Source: Akebia trifoliata
Taxonomy: Eukaryota; Streptophyta; Magnoliopsida; Ranunculales; Lardizabalaceae
Assembly: GCA_017979445.1 (NCBI GenBank)
Contig: CM030711.1
Coordinates: 1,922,001 to 1,986,000, forward strand
Reading direction: 5' to 3'
Length of the DNA stretch: 64,000 nt
The notes below the pieces were generated by a model. The model was not told the origin of the DNA. It worked only from the letters and a program-made list of their open reading frames with translations, and did no database searches. This document shows, one piece after another, positions 56,181-64,000 of the stretch (its first letter is position 1; the number at the start of each line of letters is the position of its first letter). The position numbers and the translations under genes were made by a program.

Positions 56181-58387
56181 GTTTATAATCTCTACTTTCA
56201 TGGAACAACATTAGAAGAACACCAATTTTTGAATAAATAAGTACTTCTTAAAGGATGATGACTACAACAGTTAGCATAACACTATCAACAAATCACACAA
56301 GCCAATCCACATTACGATGACTATATCGACAAATCACAAAGATATATATTTGCAGGAATTGTCCCACAAACATTCCAAATTTTCATTTTTCTAATCTACA
56401 AAACATATTTCACTTCAAGTCTTCAACTGATTTTTTGTTTTACAAAGAAAACTCCTTTGGAATCTTCAAAAATTTTACCCAAAAAATATCAAACTTGATG
56501 ATATCAAAATTTCTCATAAAATTCTTTTTCTATCGACGAATGCATGTCCCATATGGAGCCGCTTTAATTTTGGTGGGTCGCTTCACCTTCAGCAGAGGAT
56601 CTCAATTTTTAGCCCAAAATCCCTCTTAATCTTTTGTGAGAAGTTTCAATAATTTCCATTTTCCATCCTAAATAACATTTAGAGGAGAAAATCTCTAGTA
56701 ATATAATTTGGATTATATTTAAGATATGCTCTTCTCCATTTTGTGAATTTTTTTTTAAATACACCCATATTTGTTGTGATCTTCAACGAGAAACTAAAGA
56801 AAATTACCTGAAAACACTTATTTTCGTCGCCTAGATTTTTATCCCCATGTCCATTTTTTTTTAAGAACTCTTCTACCTCTACCATAAAAATAAAAATAAA
56901 ATTATATTCATAATCAATCTCTATTCAATCACGTCTTGTCAAAACCCCTCGATTTCTCTTCGTAAAAATCATTTTCTTTTCCAGAAATTTCTATCTTATT
57001 TGTGAGGTTTGAAACGTACTTAATGAAATCACCCCCACAGGTTAAGTTTTTGAAGAACATTTCCTTAGTCTCTTAGACATGACTGAGGCCAAGGGGTATA
57101 CCATCAATTAAAAAATACCAACAAAATATGGATGAGTATATCTTGATCACCCACATCTGACATCGTTATAGATGTTAGGCCATCAATGGATTGGATTGAA
57201 CTTGAAATCAGATTCGATCTATTCCAATAAATTTGGATCGAAGATTTGGGTTTCAATAAGGATCCAATTTAATAATCTATCAGATATGGATCAACCAAAC
57301 CTTTTCCCATATAAAAATCCAATCTTAGGATCCAATCCAATTATTATCAAATGGGTTCCAGGTCTGATCTGATCTTTAGTGGTCCAAGATCGACCCTATC
57401 CGGACCAGATCCGTTTACTTTAAATTTTTTTTTTTTAAATATATCTCAAAACCTCGATCACATCAGGTAGTGGACCCACAAACATTTAAGGAATCTGCTT
57501 TCTCAGTGCTGAGGGCCCACAAGCCCCACCGACAAAAAAGTAGTTAGTTATCTACCACACCCTAGTGCTTGGCAGTCTCATTGAGCTATTTTCATTAATT
57601 GAAAAGGCCATAATTAATGATTCAGTCATAAATGTTAGATTATGACTCGTTAACGAATCCAGCACCACAGCGCCCTAAGTTTCATGGGAAATCTCAGATT
57701 TAAAGAAAATAAATAAATAAAATATTTTCCTTACTAGCTAAGGAAAGATTTTAAATCTTAAAAAGCAGATTACAAAAAATCTGCTCCAGAAAAATTGAGA
57801 TCCAGAAAAAAAAAATACAAAAAAATAATTTATTTTAAGTTTATCTAAGATTAAAAAAATGGATGGCTACTAAACTTCCACATAACTTCGAAACTTAAAA
57901 TTGCAATTCAACAATGAAAAATATTATATTTTTAAAATTCATAGAATTTTATCCTCTACAACCGTGATGAATTGAAACATATTTTTGGATGCCACAAGAC
58001 GAGTCGAAGGACTCTTAGTAAGGCTTAGTAAGGGTGAAATTCTTACTAACATAGTAAGGTTAGTTGAGAAAAAAAAAACTTTTGAATGGACGCCTATCGA
58101 ATTCTCAAATTTTAAATTAAAATTTCACAATAAAAATTTACTTTCTTTTTAAAAAAATCAAAATTCTTTGAAATTTTGTCATTTATATCTCATTAGATCA
58201 TATTTTTGAATGATACAAGGTGATGCAGTTAAAAAACTTCCCTTACTAATTAAGGAAAGTGTTTTCTTTAAAAAAAAATTAAGTATAATTATTTATCCAA
58301 TTTTATAATGATTGCATTTATATATATATATATATATATATATAAATGATTATCTAATGTATAATTGTCATAATAATAATTTTTATA
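56181..58387. other. 2.2-kb intergenic region, nothing recognised with confidence
   Basis: AT-rich DNA. At 57170-57420 GGATTGGATTGAAC and GGATCCAATTTAAT words suggest an old hAT-like MITE without clear ends. (TA)n is at 58318-58345. No gene was seen. Confidence 0.45.
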
Positions 58388-58401
58388 AATAATAAATAGA
58401 A

Positions 58402-58625
58402 CCACCATGGGGGTGGCTGAATGGTAGTAACTTGGGGCCAAGGAATCTGCTCTTTCTATGGTCTCAAGTTCAAATCCCACTACCCATAAAAAACCTTGGT
58501 GGCCACGCACCACTCCACGTAGTGGGGTATAGCCTGAGTGCGGGGCGTAGGGACTAGTCTGGTGCGTGCAAACTGGCCCGGATACCCTTCGTTATAAAAA
58601 AAAAAAAAAAAATAATAATAATAAT
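58402..58625 (+). mobile_element. Full-length tRNA-derived SINE with target-site duplication
   Basis: The head GGGGGTGGCTGAATGGTAGT (A box) and GTCTCAAGTTCAAATCCC (B box), then a body with CACCACTCCACGTAGTGGGG and GGCCCGGATACCCTTCG. A poly(A) run followed by (AAT)n closes it. The 14-bp sequence AATAATAAATAGAA is at 58388-58401 and again at 58626-58639, a perfect target duplication. Structure and intactness suggest a comparatively young insertion. Confidence 0.88.
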
Positions 58626-58639
58626 AATAATAAATAGAA

Positions 58640-59440
58640 TCCCATAATTATTTTAATAAAAAGAAAATAATTATAATTTGACAATGTGACCAATTTTGTA
58701 AATATATATTTTCATAATAAAAAAAATCTCACAAAAATCCGGGATCCACCAATCACATTAACCCAAGTGTATTGAATGGCATCCCTAATTTACAAAATTG
58801 CCTTTATTTGTTGCAAAACTACCCTTGCTTGCTTGATGTGGCACACACTAAGGAGTCCGAGCAAAAATTCTATGAGCAAAAAATCACTCGTCATGTCCCA
58901 TATTAATCCTTTCTACTTTTTAGGATGTATTCTCTTAAGTTTTTCTATGAAATTTTAAAAGATGACTTTAGTGTCCCTTTAATATTATTGAGAATAATGA
59001 ATTTAATTCACTGGTGTGTTGTAAGTAAAATTTGGTGTGCCATCAAAACGTACTTGATATATTTTAATGATTAAACATAAGTTCTTAATGTTGTGCCATA
59101 GCAGATTTTATAGATAACTTTTTAAAAGATTTGCATTTTATATAAAAATAAAAATAAAATCATCATAATTTTGTTAATAAAAGACAAAATAGAATTATTT
59201 TTTAAGAACTATTCATCTAATGCGCTTGACTTGGATCATCTATAAAAATCCAAACTAATCCACTCATACAAAATTGACTCTATTGTCAGCCGAGTCAATG
59301 ATGGGACATTGGGACCAAATCATTGCGGAAAACTCACCAGTTTGTCTGTAAATCCGTTTTGACTCGCCCGAGTTTCAAAACCATGAAACTATCTAAAAGA
59401 ATAAAACAAGAAGAACAACACAAGCACTAACATCATGAAT
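58640..59440. other. Intergenic DNA, nothing recognised
   Basis: AT-rich. At 58990-59050 CTGGTGTGTTGTAAGTAAAA and TTTGGTGTGCCATC are one arm of the GCTATTGGCACC element family. No gene was seen. Confidence 0.4.
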
Positions 59441-59579
59441 TAATTGAGAAAATAGCCAAACTAACATTACCCATCACACATAAAAATCCAATACTCGAAA
59501 AAAAAAAAAAAAAAATTACAAATGAAGGTTGGTAGTATTGGCAAATACAAATAGTAGTAGGTTTTGTTACAGTAGTTCC

Positions 59580-59929
59580 CTAAGCGGCTTTTGCGGCGCA
59601 GCACCTATAACTGTAAGACAAATCATCCAAATCTCCTTCTTTAATCTCCTTCAAGTCTCTCATCACCAATCTTCTCCTATGATCTCTGTTTTCAAGAACT
59701 CTTTGTCTTGATTCAGATCTTTGCCTTCTCATTGTTTCCCTTCTTCGATCATGATCTGCCATCCTGCACAAACACAACATCATTTGAGAGAGAGAGAGTG
59801 AGAGAGTGAGAGTGAGAGTGAGAGAGAGAGAGAGAGACCATACTCTAGATAAAAAGCTAAATGATGTGTGATCCCTGAAACAGAGAGTGGAAGACCATAG
59901 CTGCCATGAAGGTTTAAGGTGGATTGCAT
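59580..59929 (-). CDS. Small two-exon gene for an unrecognised 89-residue basic protein
   Basis: Minus strand: exon 1 59929-59844 ends CTAGA before donor GTATGG; exon 2 59763-59580 follows acceptor TTTGTGCAG. The phase-2 join gives one open frame: residues 1-29 begin [20 protein letters not shown], and residues 30-89 begin [20 protein letters not shown]. The second half is Arg-rich and probably helical. An acidic stretch ([15 protein letters not shown]) precedes the end, AAKAA. No signal peptide or membrane segment was seen. The 80-bp intron is a GA/CT microsatellite. Upstream lie a plant-like CT-rich leader and a possible TATA (CTTTAAATCC at about 60044-60053). If exon 1 is not coding, exon 2 alone starts with its own ATG (60 residues). 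The family is not recognised and no function is proposed. Codon and splice signals make a real gene likely. Confidence 0.55.
59786..59837. repeat. (GA)n microsatellite inside the small gene's intron
   Basis: GAGAGAGAG runs broken by GT. In the gene's sense it is CT-rich and serves as most of the intron. Confidence 0.9.
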
Positions 59930-60060
59930 CTCTCTCTCTCCTCCTTTTTTCTGCTTTTGTGTAGGATTGGAATGTGAGATGGGATAAGTGTTGGGTTTGG
60001 GACTTTGGGTTCTCTTTGGAGAAGAATGAAAGAGAGAGGAGTGGATTTAAAGCAAAAGGC
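59930..60060 (-). promoter_or_regulatory. 5' leader and possible TATA of the small gene
   Basis: Read on the minus strand: CTTTAAATCC, then CTCCTCTCTCTTTCATTCTT, and about 110 bases of leader with no ATG before the proposed start, ending GGAGAGAGAGAG directly before the ATG. This is typical plant leader composition. Confidence 0.5.
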
Positions 60061-61019
60061 TTTGAAATAAATGAAACCTTTTTTCTCTTATTTGGGTAAT
60101 TTTGAGGTTACCCCTTTGATTTTTTGTGTGAATATTAGAGGGGCCCCCTTAATTTTCAAACTGATGACACACCCACTTGACATTGGTCTTTCATGGGAGA
60201 CTAATAAAAATTGATCGAAACTCCTTTGTGTTCTTATTAGTCTAGGGTAAAATAGTCAACTTCAAAATTCTACCTTCTTCAAGCTTCAAGCCTTGAGAAC
60301 ATTATATAATTTGTTGATAGATACAAATTAATTGAATAAGATCATCCTCACATGTGACAAGGAATCAATTTAGAATAATTCAATTTACATCTAAATCAAG
60401 TTCAGAGTCGTTTGGTCATTGTTGCATGAAAACAAGCAAAGACAAAGACGTAGAGTTGAAGATTGAGTGATGCCTTCTATGCAGGCCAAGAATAGTATTT
60501 CTTATTGGTAGGTGCTTCTTGTCTTCTAAGCAACTATGAGCAGAGTATCTTTTAGTCATCAATTTGAAACCACTGGACTATCTCTAATTTTGATATACGA
60601 CAATTTTAATTAGAGAGTCTTACGTAGTTTCTTAATTCTATTATGATTTATTTCTATTTTATAATTTTAATAAGATTTCTATTTCAATTTTAGGAAGTTT
60701 ATATTTTCTTTAATTTTTAATTTGTTTTTAAGTTTCTATTCTTTTTTTAATTCTTATTTTTTAAGCTATAATCTGAACTGTACAAATTGAATTATAATAA
60801 GTTTAGAAAATTGTTATTATGTAATTATGTTATAGATAGATTAAGAAAGTTACTCTTTAATATTTTAGGGATTTCTAAGTTGTTATGATGAAGTTATCTA
60901 CGTAAGGAACTTCAAATATAAATTTGAAAATAATAATTCATTCAATAAATTTTGATTTTTTTTTTTTGCTTCAATTTTTCCTTTTTGCTTTTCCTTCTTT
61001 TTCAAGTTTGAATTTATTT
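60061..61019. other. Intergenic AT-rich DNA, nothing recognised
   Basis: No frame or element boundary was found. 60600-60960 is extremely T-rich. Confidence 0.45.
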
Positions 61020-61027
61020 ATTCAAAC

Positions 61028-61472
61028 TAGGGGTGCAACTTGGACCAGTTCAAACCGAGAACCAAACCAAACCGAAAACTTTGGGGTGGTTTGATTTGGT
61101 TCTCAGATTAAGCTTGTATAGAACCGAACCCCTATGCAATAAATAAATATATATGTATATAATAATTATTAAGTATTATTTTAAGAGTTAGTACATTGAT
61201 TAGTGATCTTTTAAGAATAAACTAATGATTTTTTATGAATAGATTTGTGATTTATTATATGAAATTTTATGTTTATTTTTTCTTTAAAAAATGTTACTTA
61301 TAATTTATAAAATATTTGTAATCAGTGGAACCAAACCAAACCGACTTTAATTCGGTTTGGGTTGGTTTGGTTCCAGTGGAATTTGATTCGGTTCAGATTC
61401 TTATTTAGTGGAACCGACCTATGTCTGTTCGATTCTAATTTGACCTCAAATCAAATACAAGTTGCACCCCTA
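61028..61472. mobile_element. hAT-type MITE, family H2, second copy
   Basis: The ends TAGGGGTGCAACTTGG and GTTGCACCCCTA are inverted. The flanks ATTCAAAC (61020-61027) and ATTCAAAT (61473-61480) give an 8-bp target duplication matching at 7 of 8. GGTTTGGTT/AACCAAACC subterminal motifs flank an AT-rich core homologous to the inverted core of the 26.83-kb copy. It is nonautonomous. Confidence 0.85.
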
Positions 61473-61480
61473 ATTCAAAT

Positions 61481-62186
61481 TGGTTTTGTATATTCTATTA
61501 AACACAATCTTTCAATTCCTTTCAAATCTATTGATTCTCAGACTTCTACTATGTCAAATTTTCACAAAAAATTGATTTGGATGCCTCAAAGTTACCTTAA
61601 TTATTTAGTAGTCTTAAGGTTTGTCCTTTTTGTCAAAAAAAATTGGTTATTGGCGTGATCCACCCATTTATTATTATTCGTTTGGGTTAATTTGTTAGAT
61701 GAAGGTCCCCAAAGTTGGCCAACTTCTTTAACACCCCTTATCCACATTAAAGAGAAAAGTAACGGATGATAAGAGTTGGTCAGAATTGTCTTTATAATTA
61801 ACTAGAAGGTGCCGTGTGCAAGCGCACAGGTATAAAAGGGCTTATTTATAATTTAAAATATTAACGAAAATGTTTTAAAGATTAAATAGATACCCAAAAT
61901 TGCATTACTGCAGAGTCTGAGATCCTTGGGGATAGAGCAAAAAAAAAATTTAAATTTTAAATCAATATCAATTTGGGTGGCCATTCACACCCAGTTAACT
62001 CAATGAATGATGGTGACTCTGTAATTACATGGCAATTGATTTTATCTCAAGAATTCAATTACTATATACATAATAAAAAATGATGCTTTTGTAATTTTAA
62101 AAATTAAGCAACTACACGATAGTAGATTGCAATTTTTTTATTTTTATTTTTTGGTTTTTTAACAAAATGACCTTGATTACATTGAG
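61481..62186. other. Intergenic DNA, nothing recognised
   Basis: No gene was seen. 61805-61840 (GAAGGTGCCGTGTGCAAGCG, then CACAGGTATAAAAGGGC) resembles short dispersed plant sequence but cannot be classified. Confidence 0.4.
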
Positions 62187-62362
62187 GGCCATGATGGAGT
62201 GACCTCAAGATTGTACCTCATATCTCACTTTCTTGATGTGGAAGTGTGTAGGAACCATAAATGCTTTTCACTCGTACCTCGATAAAAAAGCATTTATGGT
62301 TCTTATATACTTTCACGTCAGAAAGTGAGATATGAGGTACAATCTTGCAGTCACTTCAGTAT
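62187..62362. mobile_element. Foldback element, family FB3, near-perfect hairpin
   Basis: The left arm, about 75 bases from GGAGTGACCTCAAGATTGTA through CCTCATATCTCACTTTCTTG to AACCATAAATGCTTTT, pairs with the right arm AAAAGCATTTATGGTT through CAGAAAGTGAGATATGAGGT to ACAATCTTGCAGTCACTTC. The central loop is about 20 bases. It is the longest and least diverged hairpin of the family in the window. Confidence 0.82.
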
Positions 62363-62532
62363 TATTCTTATATTATATTATTATATTAAACTTAAATGTA
62401 AAAGTGGGAGAAGCTACGCCCACTCAAACTTTAGGGTCGGACCACTTCTACTCCGCCTTGTCTCATTATATTAGTAAAGATTTAAAATTTTCAAATAAAT
62501 AATGTGTAAACACTAAATATAAGAGTCATGAT

Positions 62533-62690
62533 AATCCGACGCCCCTTTCTGACATATGCCCCCATCACAAAATTGTAGATAATTTGCATTGGGAAACAGA
62601 AGAAAAAGATTTATGATTTTGTGTATCCCGAGACAAATGATCTATGATTTTGTGATGGTGGTGTATGTCAGAAAGAGGCATCAGAACAAA
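62533..62690. mobile_element. Foldback element, family FB2, second copy
   Basis: The left arm CCGACGCCCCTTTCTGACAT, then GCCCCCATCACAAAATTGTA, pairs with GATTTTGTGATGGTGGTGTA, then TGTCAGAAAGAGGCATCA. A central GTGTATCCCGAGACAAATGA motif is shared with the 4.68-kb copy. Confidence 0.75.
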
Positions 62691-63885
62691 ACTCACTCTT
62701 ATCTCGTTATGATAGTATAGATTGTTGTAAAATTCATAGTTTTACTCATATATTTATTGGGGTAAGTTTTGAACTCAAGATCTTTTGAGTGTCATTTGTA
62801 AAGTTTAAAGATTTCCTTAATTAGTAAAATCTAAGCTAAATGAGTTTTTTTTTTTTTCTTTTTTTGTATAAGTTGAAAGTCAATGATTCTCTAAACTTTC
62901 TTATTTGTGAGAGTTGTAATGACAATTCTTCAAATCTATGATCTTACATCAAATAATTATAAGAGTGATGTTCACCTAATAAATGATCTCACTCTCTCAC
63001 TTGCTTGAATGTGAGTGAAAAGGAGAGTGGGTTTCGCGCACACATGAGGCCCAAAGTACTATTGTACTTCAACACATTGTGTTTGGGGTTAACCTGTTAA
63101 AAACCTTAGTGCGATGCACTCGCAGGGGGGGGGGTGCAAATCTTGAATTTAAGCCTCACATGGCTCACTTTTGCTAAAATTTGTTTGGTCATTTTTATTC
63201 AAAAATCCATTACTTCTTTTTATCTCAACCATTGATCTAACTAACCATTAGAGTTAATGTGTTGACTATTTGGATCCTCCAATGTTCAAAAATGGGTCAA
63301 TTAAGGCCTAAACATATTTATCTTTACTATAGTGCACCGTTGGGCCTACTGTTTATAAAACGGATCGTGCCCTAGTGTTTGAGATACACATAAAAACTTT
63401 TTGATCTCTCTCTTCTCTACCGTTCTCTCTAAAACAATATCTTGCTGCTTGTACAACTTTTAATTGAGTTCGACGTATGTTATTTTCATGTGCACAGTTA
63501 ACTGATACAGTGACTGTTGAATTTTGAAAATCAGATGCCTGAGACCAATGGCTCTGTGGATTCATTCCTAGGGGGGTGAAATTGATTTTAAGGACAACGG
63601 CTTCTTTGTACCTCAATCTTTGATAAGTTCTTCCAATTTCTTTCTATTTGTTCATTCTACCGTTGTTTAGAATCTTTTTGTTTCAAGGACACAAAACCAA
63701 AATGCATAATCAGAATTACAACATAGATAGTGGTGAGATCAAGGATTGCGTCCGTGGATTTCTTTAGCAGGACACAAGGATATAACCTTATTCAAATCCC
63801 AAGTTTAAGATATCCCATTTTGGGATTGGATCATAAGTGCACTTACAAAATTTGATAATTACCAACTTAAAGCATAAACCAACCT
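62691..63885. other. Intergenic DNA, unclassified
   Basis: Contains a G9 run near 63126. The region 63330-63780 has a polypyrimidine CTCTCTCTTCTCTACCG block and sequence reminiscent of retroelement leaders, but no paired LTR, primer-binding site or gag-like frame could be shown. The 87-codon minus frame at 63353-63616 has no recognisable domain. Confidence 0.4.
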
Positions 63886-63888
63886 AAG

Positions 63889-64000
63889 GGTGGCAATGGG
63901 TTGGAACGTGTTCGTGTCGTGTCGAGTCGAGGAAAGGGTATTCTTAAAATTTACCTGACCCATTTAATAATCATATAAAAAACATAAAATTGTATATGAC
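63889..64000. mobile_element. Probable MITE left end, cut by window edge
   Basis: AAGGGTGGCAATGGGTTGG followed by GTTCGTGTCGTGTCGAGTCG is the start typical of a common plant hAT-like nonautonomous element. The other end lies beyond the window. Confidence 0.5.

Noticed and set aside
58405..58470. Possible tRNA genes at SINE heads (also 31.4, 43.8, 44.6, 55.9, 56.1 kb)
   Set aside because: A and B boxes are present, but no complete cloverleaf with acceptor stem; non-tRNA bodies and A-tails follow.
63330..63780. LTR retrotransposon leader or solo LTR
   Set aside because: No TG...CA-bounded pair, primer-binding site or 5-bp duplication could be shown.

Overview
This is nuclear DNA of a flowering plant, very probably a eudicot or an early-diverging relative. 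The evidence is AT-rich intergenic DNA with GT-AG introns, plant-type genes with introns at expected places, and many hAT, foldback, SINE and LINE relics. The species cannot be fixed from the window. Coding bases are a small minority of the 64 kb.

Five genes can be supported. (1) Positions 1-181, minus: the first 60 codons of Sec61 beta, an ER translocon subunit cut by the window edge. (2) 16.3-25.4 kb, plus: a SANT-domain corepressor of the POWERDRESS type; four coding exons rebuild a 1,686-residue protein. (3) 29.07-42.5 kb, minus: an RGP1 homologue, the partner of RIC1 in the Golgi Rab6 exchange factor; a leader exon and twelve coding exons were rebuilt, and the ninth coding exon has lost its expected AG acceptor. 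(4) 48.9-52.7 kb, plus: translation elongation factor 1-alpha, with tef box, telo-box, TATA box, a 1.8-kb leader intron and a complete 447-residue CDS. (5) 59.58-59.93 kb, minus: a small two-exon gene for an unrecognised 89-residue basic protein. An intact LINE-type RNase H frame lies at 54.4-54.9 kb. The genes are functionally unrelated and independently promoted: Sec61 beta and the corepressor diverge, the corepressor and RGP1 converge, RGP1 and EF1-alpha diverge, and EF1-alpha and the small gene converge.

The gaps (0.3-16 kb, 42.5-48.8 kb, 53-59.4 kb, 60-64 kb) and the RGP1 introns are full of small mobile elements. They hold at least four hAT-type nonautonomous elements with recognisable 8-bp target duplications, several families of long foldback elements, about eight tRNA-derived SINE copies, and two LINE 3' ends. 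No LTR retrotransposon with paired LTRs was seen. A recurring feature is local tandem duplication of unique-looking DNA with periods of about 150-210 bp, at seven or more separate loci.

No CRISPR, operon, phage or defence-like system is present. The most noteworthy items are the RGP1 splice-site change, the overlapping upstream frames on the corepressor mRNA, the nucleosome-sized tandem duplications, and the palindromic element families that could produce small RNAs.
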